Assembly (NCBI GenBank): GCA_031772625.1
Contig: CM062818.1
Coordinates: forward strand, 1,280,226,277-1,280,290,276
Origin: Pinus tabuliformis
Taxonomy: Eukaryota > Streptophyta > Pinopsida > Pinales > Pinaceae
Direction of reading: 5' to 3'
Length of the DNA: 64,000 nucleotides
The position numbers were made by a program, and so were the translations under genes. The notes beneath the pieces were generated by a model. It was given only the letters and a program-made list of their open reading frames with translations, did no database searches and had not been told where the DNA came from. Shown in pieces: positions 12,581-24,853 of the stretch; position 1 is the first letter of the stretch, and the number at the start of each line of letters is the position of its first letter.

Positions 12581-14860
12581 GTTAACTATAGTTGGTTGTT
12601 TTTGACATAGTCAACTACAACTAACATGGACACCATAGTCAACAATAGTCAATATGATTACCATGGAGAATCAGACTTACCATGGGCATCATGGTCTATA
12701 TATAGGTGACCTATAGTGAACCATAGTAAACTATATTGAACCATATTGGATGGTCATGCTTAACCATGGAGGCCTATAGTGGATGGACATGGTTAAGCAT
12801 AGTCAAACCATAGTTAACCATCAACAACCATCATTACAATGGTAGGCTTAATTAAATCACACACCACTATAAAGAAAACATAGTTAAAATATAGTCAACC
12901 ATAGTCAAAATGTATTAAAACCATGGTCAATACTATTAAACCATGGTTTAACATAGGAAAATCATGGTCAAACATTGGCCAATCATAGTGAAACCATGTT
13001 CCACCATAATCAAACCATTGTCAACCATAGTTATACAATTGTTAACAATAGTTATTATAGTTAAAATATGATTAAAAATGTTTAAACATGGTGAACATAA
13101 ATAAATATAGTTTATCATGTTCAATCAAAATCAAACAATTGTTAAACATAGTCGTTCAATGTCAAAAGATATTCAATGATGTTTAAATAGGTTGAAAATG
13201 GAAAACCATAGTCAATCATGGCCAAGCATAGTCAATGAATCATTAACCATAATCAAAATATAGTCAACAATGTTTAAAAATAGTCACACATGGTCAACCA
13301 TATTCAATTATAGTTATCCATAGTTGACCGAAGCCAAACATTTTCAACCTTAGTCACCTAAAGTCTTCCTTGGATGTTCATTATCAAGATTTAAAAATGT
13401 TCTATAATATCAATATTAATATTAATAAAGTTCACTAATAATAATAATTTATAATGTTATGTTAGAATGGTGCATAAATCTTCCCAATGTCGCAATCTGA
13501 CATACATTGTTGTAATATTCCGTTTTCCTACAATCTATCCAATGTTGCATGTGACATTACAAAATTAATCAATAATATTTACTAATGCAGTTAACTATGC
13601 TTGATGATGTTTGAGACACAACACTCTTCAAATTTCGTCAAACATAATTTCATATTATTATTGTTGATTAATATTAATGGTCAATGATAGTCAACAACAT
13701 TATTCAAATATAGTTAAACAAATGAAACCTCTAGAGTTAATGTTTAAATAGTTGTCCATGTTGAAACTTGGCAAACCCTATGTTTACCATATTTAACAAT
13801 ACTCAACCTTGTTCACTCATATTCATCCATAATCAACATAACTCGACCATATTCGTTATAGTCAACCATGGCTGGCTAGTGTCAAACATTGTCAACTTTA
13901 CTCAACTAAGGTCATCCTTGGTTGGCCATAATCAATATTTTAAAATGGATAAGAATATCAATATTAATATTAATAAACTTGAATACTATAACTATTACTA
14001 ATAATAATAATAATGTGGCATCATAATGATACGAAATTATATCCAATGCCACAATGCGACAAACATTGTTGCAATGTTATATTACATTACAATTTATCCA
14101 ACCTTGTAACGCAATATTACAAAATTAGTTAACCATATCTACCAATGTCGTTGACTATGTTCGATTATGTTTGACTATGTTTGACAATCAACACTCTTCA
14201 TCCTCAATCAAACACAAGGAATATATGGAATGGTACATAAATCTATCCAATGTAGCAATGTGACAAACATTATTGCAATCATACATTACAATGCAATTTC
14301 TCCAATGTCGCAATGGGACAATACAAATTTATTCAATTGCATTTACTAATGTGGTTAACTATGTTCGGCTATGTTTGATTATGTTTGAAAATCAATGCAC
14401 TTAAACTTCGGTCAAACATAAGCACTTGTTAATAGTATTGATGAATATTAATAATCAAACTTAGTCAACCACATTAGCCATATATAATAAAACAAAGTTC
14501 ACATTTATAGTAAACGTTATGATAAAAATTGGTCAACCCTACAGCAAAATTGGTCAACCTTTTAACATTAATAATAATAATAATAATGAGAAGGAGGAGG
14601 ACAAAGAGGATGAATATATTAATCATATTCAATTACAATCAACCATGTTTGTCTAAAGTCAAACATTGTCAACCTTAGTCAACCATGGTTAACCTTTATC
14701 CATCACAGTCAAGATTTAAATTTTTTTAACATTAATAATATTAATATTAAGCTTGAATATATAATTATTACTATTATTATTTGAAGTTGACTTTGTTGTT
14801 GTTGTTGTTGTTTAACCATTAATATGGTTAACTCTATAATAAAATTTTATATGTTTACCA
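12580..14860. repeat. array 3: same family and orientation as array 2
   Basis: Degenerate ACCATAGTCA words open the block. Higher-order units homologous to those of array 2 follow, with landmarks near 13318, 13858 and 14637 and a partial extra unit near 14225. Several units align across arrays 2 and 3 over hundreds of bases, including TTTTCAACCTTAGTCA.CTAA, AAAATGTT.AATAATATCAAT and TGACATTACAAAATTA, in the same order. The two blocks are therefore copies of one higher-order satellite about 5 kb apart. No coding content. Confidence 0.8.
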
Positions 14861-14934
14861 ACCTTATTTACAAAAGCTAATAAAAATAATAATATTAAGG
14901 TTTTTGAATAAGATTTAATATTTAATATTATTTG

Positions 14935-15090
14935 ATAATAATATTATCTTTTTGTAAGTTCAACATTGGTGAGGCTACATCATGGTCATGTCTAAGAATA
15001 ACACCTAAGTAGGATGGGGAATTGAATTGGCGACTTAACATCTATGAGCGAATTTACAATGCACTCAATCACCATTTGTCCAAAACCCTA
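14935..15090 (-). mobile_element. possible tRNA-derived SINE
   Basis: On the - strand TGGTGATTGAGTGCATTG resembles a polymerase III A box, and about 45 bases further GCCAATTCAATTCCCC resembles a B box. The spacing and order are those of a tRNA-derived SINE head. A short T-run on the + strand (TCTTTTTG near 14950) could be the remains of its A-tail. Both boxes differ from consensus. Target duplications cannot be told apart from the surrounding AAT-rich sequence. Confidence 0.4.
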
Positions 15091-15099
15091 TGGACAATA

Positions 15100-15944
15100 A
15101 TAATAACATTATTAATAAAATTCACAAACTAATAATATTAATATTAACATTATTAAGTTAGAGTATATTATTATTATTATTATTATTATTGATATGGTAA
15201 ATAATAATATTATTAAAAATATTTAAAAATAATAATAATATTAATATTAATAAAGTTGACAATTAATAATAATCATCTCCTATTAATATTATTAATAGCT
15301 GTATGCTATTTTCCCATGCATGTTGATAACTATATTAATAGATGTGATTGATATATATTGATTAAGATATATCAACTACATTTATTAATGTGACTTTGCT
15401 AATAAATATAAATAAAAATAAATATGAGATTGACAAAAATAAATAATAAAATCATATATTTTGTAAATTTAATATTGTAAAATAAATAATTTTAAAAATT
15501 TTAAACAATCATAACTATAATAAACATGTATTAGTTTATAGAGGAACAACGTTGTTAACACATTTACAAACATTGATCTTTAAGATAGGTGACACGGTCC
15601 ACATAAATTATTTGTGATATTTTTGTTGAAACATACATATGAGCACAACCCTTTTTCAACATTCATAAAGATCATACATAAACGTCATACAACTTTGTAT
15701 GGTTTGTCAAAAGAACTTGACATGAAACTTTGTCAATAGCCATTATATTTCCATAGTTTAAAACTATTTTCTTTTATAACATTATGTGGTTGGTTAAAAG
15801 AATTATAATTAAAAAATTATATATAATTGAGAAATATGAAAAGTTGGTGGTTAATATACGCAGAAAGATAATCCACTAATTACATTTTTTTTTTTCAATA
15901 ACCATTAATTAGAAGATGAGTTTGTTGATTTTTTTTAAATAAAT

Positions 15945-15980
<36 letters not shown>

Positions 15981-16078
15981 TAGTTAGAGTTATATTATAT
16001 TTATAATACATTTTAAATGGATGTAAGTGATAAATTATTATTTGTGTAATAGTTACATGCTTGACATATGTGAGTGTT
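15100..16078. other. AT-rich stretch with (AT)n microsatellite; no gene
   Basis: Low-complexity A/T-rich sequence with ATT runs near 15170-15190 and an uninterrupted (AT)n run at 15949-15975. It is the original host sequence next to the LINE insertion site at 16079. Confidence 0.6.
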
Positions 16079-16094
16079 TTAATTGTATAAAGTT
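16079..16094. repeat. target-site duplication of LINE, left copy
   Basis: TTAATTGTATAAAGTT here is repeated exactly at 22513-22528. The T-run directly after this copy (16095 on) fits the short A-tail of a LINE on the - strand. Confidence 0.9.
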
Positions 16095-16236
16095 TTTTCT
16101 AAGGAAAAATCATAATCTTTCATTATATGGTAAAAAATTACATGTAGTAAATGCTATTCAGCATATGCAGATTCCTTCATGACTTAATAGTCTATGGTCC
16201 TTCCTGTACATGTCTAAGTCATTATCAAAAAATCAT

Positions 16237-16329
16237 CACGCAGGATGATACTGTATCAAAATGTCAAAATAAACACCACGCAGGATGTATGTATAGTAAG
16301 CAAAATATATACTTGCATCTCGCAGGATG
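16237..16329. repeat. three CGCAGGATG words in the LINE 3' untranslated region
   Basis: CACGCAGGATG at 16237 and 16277, and CGCAGGATG at 16321, are spaced by 40-42 bp between the ORF2 stop and the A-tail of the LINE. They may be decayed tandem units of the 3' untranslated region. Confidence 0.6.
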
Positions 16330-16381
16330 CTGCTCATAAGTTACTAGATTTCTATTTATCAGCTTATATACATGACAAAAA

Positions 16382-19300
16382 TCAATGGTCGTCCACCCGA
16401 GGGTAGACTTGATCTATGTAGGGCCTGTGGTAGTGTTGATACTGAGTGTTGCCCCTCTGTTCGCTGATTATCCACTGTCCTCCTGGAATGTGCGTGGCTT
16501 CCTTGGATAATCCGTCGGCACAGTGATTGTGTTCCCTGTAAATATGACGAACAATGATGGAGTTAAATTGTGCTTTGAGGTGCATCACTTCATCCAATAT
16601 ATTTAAGAGTGTGTGTGCATGGCATCTAGATTTCAGATTGATCCAATTAATGATAATGTTTGAATCCCCAAAAATCTGTAAATCTCTGCAGTCATGATTT
16701 AATGCAAAATGCATAAGGTGTTTGATGGTTATGAGTTCAGCGAAATTGTTTGTTCCCATGCCTAAGCCCATCTTCACTTTGTAATGATGATTCGCTGTTA
16801 AATTTAGAATGAACCCCCTACCACATCCATGCTGCTGTGCAGCTCCATCAAAAAAGGCCCATGGTATAGATTGGTCAATGGGGTCTAGGGCAGCTGGTCT
16901 GTGGGTGCGAGGAGGAGTAATAGCCAACAGTTCATTGTATGCTACGATGATTTTGGCGGTGACAGTTTGCTAGCGAATCGAGCCATTTTTGAATATCATT
17001 TTGTTCCTCACCAACCAAATTGCCCACCTAATGGTAAGGGGAGGACACGCACAATTTTTTCGGGAGTGTGCCTAATACCAATTCTCCCATGCTATAGTGA
17101 TGTTTTCACTCTCCCAGTTACTCACAATACCGAGCTCCTCTGTCACCATCTTCCATATCTGTTTAGTAATTTCACATGCAAGAAAAAGATGAGTGGTCGA
17201 TTCTGATTGCTGCTTACAAAGAATGCACCAAGTGGGGCCATGTACAGATCTGCGCATGAGCGCTTCCCCAGTGGGGATCTTGTTCCGGAGTAAGCACCAG
17301 AAAAAGAGTTTAGTTCTGGGAGGGGTCTTTAATTGCCAGATGATCTTCCACCAGCTCTGCACTATTTCCGGCTTTTTGTTCTCGATCAAAACCAGGTACC
17401 CTTCCTTAGGGGTATATAATCCGGATTCTGCCTTATCCCACATGAGCTCATCTGGTCCTTCTTTAATGCAAATATGAGACTCACTTAATGCATTAGTGTA
17501 ATCCTCCCAGTTTTGATGCCATTCCGGAGGCAGATTGAGCTGCGCTGCTGATTTCCATGCCTGAGTAAATATGGAAGTGTTCTCCTGATCCACTATGTGG
17601 GCTATAACTCTAGTATTCTGCTGCTCAAGTATTTGAACAAGCTCGTGTGGGAGATAACACCTCCCGCCACCTCCTGTCCATGGATCCATACCTATACGAG
17701 CCCTGGATCCATCATTTATTCTCCAAGTTAGATGGCGCCGAATGAGAGGCAGCGAGTGCAATAAAGCCTTCCATACTGTAGATATACCTGTTTTGTTCCA
17801 CCCAGGTAATCGGATCCAATCCATGAGATGTAGTGGCCAAATGTACTTGTGGTACAAGATTGTTGTCCAGAGATTTTGCTTTGTAAGCAAAGTCCATCCC
17901 AATTTCATGGCTAGAGTGTGGGAAAAGTGTGTGAGGTCCTTTAGGCCCCAACCTCCCCACTTTTTTGGCAGAAAGATGTTATCCCAACTGATCCAAGCAA
18001 AAACTCTTTTGTCCTGTTTCCCATTCCAGAGATATCTATAGCAAATTTGCCTGAGACGAGCGAGAATACCTCTGGGTATCCAGGCTAAGGCCATCCAGAA
18101 AATAGGTGTGGCCTCCAAGACTGATTTAATGAGAACTAACCTCCCTGCTCTTGATAGGAAGCGATGGCTCCAGTGCGATATCTGTTTTTCTAATTTTGTG
18201 ATCAACCATGTCCAATCCGCAATCTTGTGACCCGTCGGTTTGATCCAATAACCCAGATATTTGAACCCCTGATCCAACGGTCGAGGATTATATGGGAAAC
18301 GCTGCAAAGCCAGTTCGGATTCTTGAGCAGATGTAAAGACCTGGGAGATAGTTGATTTTGTGTGGTTGGCCATCATGCCTGTTGCCTTGAAGAAAGAGGC
18401 AAGAATCTTGTCAAAGGCAGTCAAATCCCAAACGCTTCCATCCAAAAATATGATAACATCATCTACGAATAGTAGGTGTGTTAGGAAACACTGATCAGTA
18501 ATCTTCAATCCTGATAATCTGCCATTCTGCTTTTCATAATAGATGAGTCTGCTCAGCCCTTCCATTACAAGAAGGAAAAGAAGCAGAGAGAGAGGGCATC
18601 CCTGTCTGAGACCCCTCTCTGCATGGAAAAAAGGGGAGGCGGAACCATTAATGAGCAGACTGTAAGTGGGAGAGGTTATACATGCCATTATCTAGTTTGT
18701 GAAAGGCAGAGGAAAGCCCAGATGGATAAGCAACATTTTAATATAAGTCCAGTCCACCCGATCAAAAGCCTTCGCTAAGTCAATCTTGAGAATGATACCT
18801 TTTAGACGACGAGCTCGGATGGAATGTATGGCTTCATGTGCAGTACCAATCGCTTCATGAATTTGGCGGTCTTCGAGAAAAGAAAATTGTTCAGGGAGTA
18901 TGTGCTGAGAAAGAATAGGTCTGATACGATTGGCAATGATTTTTGAAATAATATTATAGAGGCAATTGTAGAGAGATATGGGACGGAACTCATCAAAAGA
19001 GCTAGGGGAATCATTCTTAGGAATAAGGGCTATGAAGGTGGTATTGATAGCATTGTACATCCATCCTGATGAGCAGCATTCCTCCACGACCTGGAGGAGG
19101 TCCGAGGCCATTGTGTCGTAGAAAGCCAAATAGAATTCAATAGACCACCCATCTGGTCCCGAGCTTTTATCCTTCTTGAACCACTTCAATACCCCCTCCA
19201 ATTCCTCCAGGGTAACCGACACACTTAGTTCAATTGCTTCTTCTTCACCTACAAACCGGGGAAAGAGACCAGCCACATGAATAATATCTGCCAGGTTGGC

Positions 19301-20541
19301 TTCTTGGGGAGCTTTGAATAAATTCTGAAAATGAGAAGTACCCAGTCTAGAGAGTTTTTGGAAATTATCGGCCGATTCACCATTGGGAAGGGGCAGCTTC
19401 CATATCGTATTTGTGACCTTCCTCCCTTTGGCATAATTCTGGAAAAATCTGGTATTGTCATCTCCTGCCTTCAACCATACAACCCTGCTCTTCAATCTCC
19501 ATGCCTCCTCCCTTTCCTTGAGGATCTTGTCTTTCTGCATCTCAAGCTCTATCAATCTGTTTTTTCCTTCAGCTGAGGAAAATCCAAGATTCCTGTCATC
19601 CATCAGGGTTTCCAGCTCTGATTCTATGTCCAGAATCTTCCGATCATCTTTTACCTTCTTCTCTTTGGCCCAAGTCATGGTTAGTTGTTTGAGCTTTGAG
19701 AGATTATGACAGAAACCCTCTGCTGTCGTCCTGTGGTTTGTTATAGGGTGGGACACCCAGTAGTCTTTGATCAACTTAATATATTCTTCATCTTGAAGCT
19801 AGTTATGATTGAATTTAAAAGGAGCCCTTGGCTTCACTTCAGGTCCCATAATTTCCAAATATATGACGGAGTGGTCGGATTTACCCCCTGCCCCTACCCA
19901 TTGTCTATATCTGGACAGTCTCTGGAGAAGAGGGATCTTGATCATGAATCTGTCAAGTCTCCTAGCCAGGGCAACCTCTCCTGTTCTCTGGTTCCTCCAG
20001 GTAGGCATCGGCTTGTTCATGGGAATATCAACCAACTAATGCTGATCCAGGATGTCTTTAAATAAATTGGACAAGGGGTCTATCTATGCGAACGAACCCC
20101 AGGATTCCCCGAATCCTATTGAGTAGTTGAGATCACCCCCGATGATTAGCTGGTCAATAGATGTCAAGTTTGAACCAAGAAAGTTCTGCCAAAATTCCTC
20201 CCTCCTCTGGCATGGACCATATACATCGATGATGCTCAGGGTCTCCCCTAACTCCGCTGAGAAAAAATCCATGCCTATGTATCCCACTCCCCCCTAGGTG
20301 GTAGATACATTTATTGTCCGAGGATTGTATCTGATGGCTAAACCTCCAGCCCTACCAATGGCATCCAACGCATGGTGATGTCGTCCAGGTCGCAGGTTGG
20401 CGAGGGATTGCTCAATGGCTTTGGCACTGCCTAAGGTCTCTTCATGACGATATCAATAGGTTCATTTTCAAACAATCTCCACAATGCTAGTTTCTTGAAG
20501 GTACTAGCGAAACCTCTGCAGTTAAAGGAAAGGCACTTTAT
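16382..20541 (-). pseudogene. LINE ORF2: endonuclease, reverse transcriptase, RNase H; broken
   Basis: ORF2 begins with IKCLSFNCRGFAS at 20541, the usual start of a plant LINE endonuclease. The initiator appears to have become ATA. Endonuclease motifs follow: LIIGGDLNYSIGFGESWG (about 20150-20100) and LARRLDRFMI ... KSDHSVIYLEI (19990-19850). Reverse transcriptase covers 19774 to about 17900, with KIDLAKAFDRVDW (near 18760), GLRQGCPLS (near 18600) and the catalytic FVDD at 18458-18469. A zf-RVT region follows (WCILC near 17220, then H..LAC). RNase H at about 16870-16480 keeps all four acidic residues (FFDGAA, NNFAEL, FGDSN, CADGLS). Stops lie at 18692-18694 and 19799-19801, both at usual Trp positions, plus a stop before RNase H near 17072 and shifts within the endonuclease. 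Confidence 0.88.
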
Positions 20542-22378
20542 GGTGGAACCCCTTCTGGGGTTTTCAGTGCTCTAAGGATCCCTTCCAGTGTGGATTGTTT
20601 ACTAGTTACTACCTCAACTCCAGCTTTCTGAATAGCTTTGGATAGTTTAGATTTGTGCCCCCAGGTTGTAAGGGCAGGGGGTCCCGTGTAGACCACCCCC
20701 AGCCCAGATTGAGAGTCGGAACCTCGTGAGGGCCTTGATTGCAGGTTGTAAGGGTGAGGCAGTATCCAGCATGACGAGGCCTCTACCTCAGGAGGAAGTG
20801 AAGTGGAGTGGATCGAAGGAGAGGATGGTGCATTGATGGGTGGGGGGGGGGAGAAATGGAACAAGTAACCAGAGAAACAAAAGCTACCAAAGGAGCAACA
20901 ATGGAATTAGAGATTGTAGGAGATATCAAAGGGGAAGAAGAAGATGTACCCGAATTCCGAGCTACCTCCGCAGCTGCAGCAACCTGAGCCTGGGTCAAAG
21001 GTGGCGTGGGCATCCTGATTGCTTCTCCAGCCTCCTTCGACGTCCCTCCCACACTGAGATCCTTGGGAGTCAACGGTCTATTTCGCGAAGCCGAAATAGG
21101 GGCTTGTGAAGCCATCACTAGAGAATTTCCTATATGAGCTGAGGGCGGGCCTGTGGAATCCGATGATTTCGAGAGAAAAGGGCATTATTTTAATACATTC
21201 CCTACCTTATGGCACCTTCTACAATGAAACGATACCCCCTCATAATCCAATATCTGAATCCTGGTATAATGCCTCCACTTCAGAGTGATATTTTCCTCCA
21301 AGCCCTCCCTTGTGTCCAAATGCACCAGAATTCTTGCCAGTGCCCGGTTCTTTGACTGTACATAAGTCTTATCATATTCCAAATATGTTCCGAGGGTGTT
21401 ACCAATCCTGATAAACACCGCTTCAGACCAGAATTGTAGAGGTAGACCGGGTAAACGTACCCAGATAGGTCCCGCCCCAATTTGTTCCCTCTTCGGGTCG
21501 AATAATGGAGACCAACGCTTGAGGAGAACTGGGGCCATCTCTATGTGCCAATATTTGGCCAGGATCAGGTCTATGTATTTTTCTCTCGAAAAATGCAGGG
21601 AGAACCATCCCCGTGCCAAACTCTGAACCTTCGGCAGCTCCTGTAGAATGCCACCCCATATCTCCTGTACCCAATTCGTGAGCCTGGTTGTTGAGTAAGC
21701 CCTCCCTCTCACATGCCCAACGAGTACTCAGTTTGCCCTTTCCACCACCTCACCCATAGGAATATCTTCACTAATGGTGATGGTGAGATCCTTTGAGGAC
21801 TTCTTTATGCCCTTGATCTTTCGCTTACCAGTTCTCGGCGCTGATGGGTGCTCTGCTAATGGATCTGATCCTGAATCCTTCAGGTGAGTCGCCGCTTTAG
21901 GGTTAATAACAGGTGAGTCGAAGCATCCTGAAGGGAGGAAGTTAGGGTTTGCCGAGTCCGGATGAGGCGCTCTCAGGGGAGGCACCAGGTTGAAAGAGGG
22001 GAGCGGATCGAAATTGGGGGAGGGAGGCGTGATAGCAGAGAGAAGATTGAGCATGCCAGGGGATAGAGGGGGGATGTCTAGACCCGGGGACTCCAGGGAG
22101 AGAGAACCGAAACGCAGCGGCGTCGAAGAGGATCCAGGGAGCGTAGCAGCCAGAGAGTTAGCCGGTTGAGGAGGTGCAGATTCAATAGAGCTAGGGTTAA
22201 CACCGCGGCCGCAGAAAATAGACTGACCTTCATACGGGTCCTGTGAATAGTCGATCGCTTCCTCTTCATACTCCATGTCTTCCATTGACCTAAAATGCCT
22301 TTGAAACCGCCAGACAGGAGTTAGTTTCCCAAGAAAGGTGGGATGAATGTCGTTTGGTTGAGAAAATAGGGTGACCAT
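20538..22378 (-). pseudogene. LINE ORF1 (DUF4283 nucleic-acid-binding protein), broken
   Basis: ORF1 proteins of plant L1 elements bind the element RNA and escort it. The frame opens at 22378 (MVTLFSQPNDIHPTFLG) with a Pro/Ser-rich N-terminal region of about 200 residues. The DUF4283 domain lies at about 21712-21260 (WGGILQELPKVQSLARGWF, then IGAGPIWVRLPGLPLQFWSE). A CCHC-type knuckle follows at about 21225-21185 (CRRCHKVGNVLK.C), with Asn in place of the usual His. The tail is Pro/Ser/Thr-rich. There is a stop at 21728, probably for Trp, another inside the knuckle near 21185, and a shift at the run of ten G near 20841. The natural stop is at 20538, directly at the ORF2 start. Confidence 0.8.
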
Positions 22379-22512
22379 GATTGCATTAATCCCTGTTTAA
22401 CTGCGAATTAATTTAGGACTGCTTCTGGGCAAGTGTAGGAAGGCGTGATGCCACTTGCTAGCCTGCAGCCACGTCAGAGCCCAGAAATGCATCCATCCAA
22501 TTTTCTCCATCA

Positions 22513-22528
22513 TTAATTGTATAAAGTT
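22513..22528. repeat. target-site duplication of LINE, right copy
   Basis: TTAATTGTATAAAGTT, identical to 16079-16094. It marks the 5' end of the - strand LINE. Confidence 0.9.
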
Positions 22529-23300
22529 ATAGTGATAGTAAATATATCTAATTATCAATTAAAAATTATATTGATAACTGTCATAATCAACTCTATGTCA
22601 ACTATTAACCTAGTTATCTATTAGCCTAATTAGCTTAATAACCTACTAGCCTACTTAAACTAATTACTCACTTCCCATTAATCTATGTAAAATTAAGTTA
22701 TAGTAATAACTATTAACTAATATTAGTGAAAATCAAACATATCAATTACTAACTTCATTACTAATTACTTTGGTATTAAAAAATTTATTATATTTTAATA
22801 TATTACAAATATTATGTATAAGATATTTATAATAACAACCTACAACACCCTTACCATTAATAGTACACTAATACGTTAAAATGGCTACATCAGTAGAGAT
22901 AAAAATTTAATCATCTATATTGACAGTATGTCAACATGTTATGCTTCCAAATGATTGGATAAAAAACAAGTAAATGCAGAAATGAGTGGAAGTTACTTAA
23001 AAGATGCATCCCTCACTATCCATATATGTGATGTTATAGTGATAACTATTAACGAAGAAATTATCATTAACGAAAAAATTATGATTAACTAAAATTCATT
23101 ATTAACTAAAAATTATAATGATAATAGTGGGATTCAAGTATATCACTTACTCACTTCATTACTGATTTCTTTAATATCAATAAATTAATATATTTTAACG
23201 TATTTGGAATATTATTTATAAGATATTTATAATAACAACTTACAGTGTTTTGAATTATTTTTACTATTACAGTAGGTACATATTTGTATCAGTGCTTTAA
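22529..23300. repeat. degenerate AT-rich tandem repeat, period about 340 bp
   Basis: GTTATAGT.ATAACTATTAAC begins related copies near 22694 and 23033. Each is followed by ...CTTCATTACT and, further on, TATAAGATATTTATAATAAC (22818 and 23219). A partial copy starts at 22525, at the edge of the LINE. No coding content. Confidence 0.6.
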
Positions 23301-23325
23301 GATGGTTATATCTAGTGATTAATAG

Positions 23326-23430
23326 AGATAAAATTTTATTTCAGAGAGGGTAAAACCATCCCCGTAAAATTTTATCTCTGAAATAAAATTTTATCTCAGA
23401 GATAAAATTTTATCTCTCAGAGACAAATTT
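23326..23430. repeat. clustered palindromes around GAGATAAAATTTTATCTC
   Basis: AGATAAAATTTTAT and partial forms occur four times in about 100 bp (23328, 23364, 23380, 23399), most completely as CAGAGATAAAATTTTATCTC at 23397. Each copy is close to self-complementary, so the stretch could fold into alternative hairpins on either strand. Confidence 0.7.
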
Positions 23431-23439
23431 TATGGTTAA

Positions 23440-23900
23440 TCATACTTAATATGGTTATTTATGGTCACCTTTAGTGTGTTTTAATGTATTTTAATAATCT
23501 TTTCTCAACTATAGTAAACATGGCAACCATTGTTGATGATAATCAATTATGATCAACCATCCAACCATGGTGAATTATTGACAACCAATGTTAATCATGG
23601 TCAATGATGGTGAACCTGCACAACCATGGTCAATTTGGTCTACCATGGTCATGTACAGTCTACCACATTCTATCTTCATTAATCCATAGTTAATCATGGT
23701 AAACATGGTCAACCATAGTCAACTAATACTAACCATAATCAACCAAGCCAACAATTGTAATTACAGTGTATCATTATTAATCATCATTAACCTTGCCAAA
23801 TGTAATTAAGTATTGTTAACCATGGTTGATATTCCCCAACCATTTTTAGCCATAATCAACTAATGTAAATCATAGTCAATCATACACAACAAATCCACTC
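23440..23900. repeat. array 4: short block of CCATGGT / ATGGTCA words
   Basis: Degenerate words such as AACCATGGTCAATTTGGTCT and CATGGTCAACCATAGTCAAC belong to the same family as arrays 1-3. The block lacks the long higher-order blocks. Confidence 0.65.
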
Positions 23901-24553
23901 CATTCATAGTGACATTCATAGTGACTCTCAATTGACATAATCACATTAGTAAATGAAATTATAGCATTTTTTACCTTTTATACATCACTATAAATATATC
24001 GATCATATATTAGGCTAACATTATCATAAACAATATTCAATTTCAACTATTCTACACCACCAGATTTAACCCTTTACTATTAATTTCATTCCTCACATAT
24101 TCAATCCTCTAGTTTATCAAATTCATAGTCATACTCCAACCATTTCAAAATATTTCCCTACAGGCTGAATATAACTTTTTATTAGTTACAGTTTCGTAGC
24201 ATGTGATCCAATTTAATTTAAATAAGAAATCAAAGTATACACGTATTAGTACTTAAGTATCATAGTTATTATGATTAGGATGAATCCGTCGATTTACTTT
24301 ACTAATATTGTTTCTTATATATTACAATTAATTAAAAACTCTTTAAATAAATAATGATTTAATTTAATTGATTAATATATTAAGTATATTATATTACCTA
24401 ATCTATATCACAAGTAATATTTATCCATAAATTATGAAATTAGAATTAATACAGAGTTAAAAATAGAAAGGTTTAAATAACATGTTCTAGTCTGAGATTA
24501 AGATATTTTTAATTTTAATTAAGACGTGATAAATCTAATTATGTAAAAGTAAG

Positions 24554-24608
<55 letters not shown>

Positions 24609-24853
24609 GAATTAATATAGTAAATATAAAGCATCATACAATAAGTTAATGATTGATTTATTGTAGTTTTACCTTATTGTAATATCCATAAAATCACATA
24701 TTAATGTTTAATATTTATATAATATGAAACTATTATGGTTTTAATATGTTTGATGAGCCATCATTATCTTGACATTTTACGATTAGCATTAAGAATCAGC
24801 TATGGACCAGTATCATCCCTAAATTGAATAGCTTGGTTGGCAGTTAGGGCAGG
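23901..24853. other. AT-rich stretch, no gene seen
   Basis: A/T-rich sequence with an (AT)n microsatellite at about 24566-24605. No coding signal until the CAP-like frame that follows. Confidence 0.55.

Larger units (their letters stand above)
16095..22512 (-). mobile_element. full-length L1-type LINE
   Basis: The 6.4-kb element is bounded by a perfect 16-bp target duplication (16079-16094 and 22513-22528). Order on the - strand: a 5' leader of about 135 bp, ORF1 (DUF4283 and CCHC knuckle), then ORF2 with endonuclease, reverse transcriptase, zf-RVT and RNase H, then a 3' untranslated region of about 290 bp ending in a short A-run. All parts needed for target-primed reverse transcription are recognisable, but several stops and frameshifts mean it cannot now move. 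Its target was the AT-rich repeat that resumes at 22529. It is the youngest LINE in the window judging from its clean ends and intact motifs. Confidence 0.92.

Noticed and set aside
16901-20065. Many + strand open frames across the LINE
   Set aside because: They are antisense to ORF2 of the - strand LINE, whose domains explain the open reading on the other strand.
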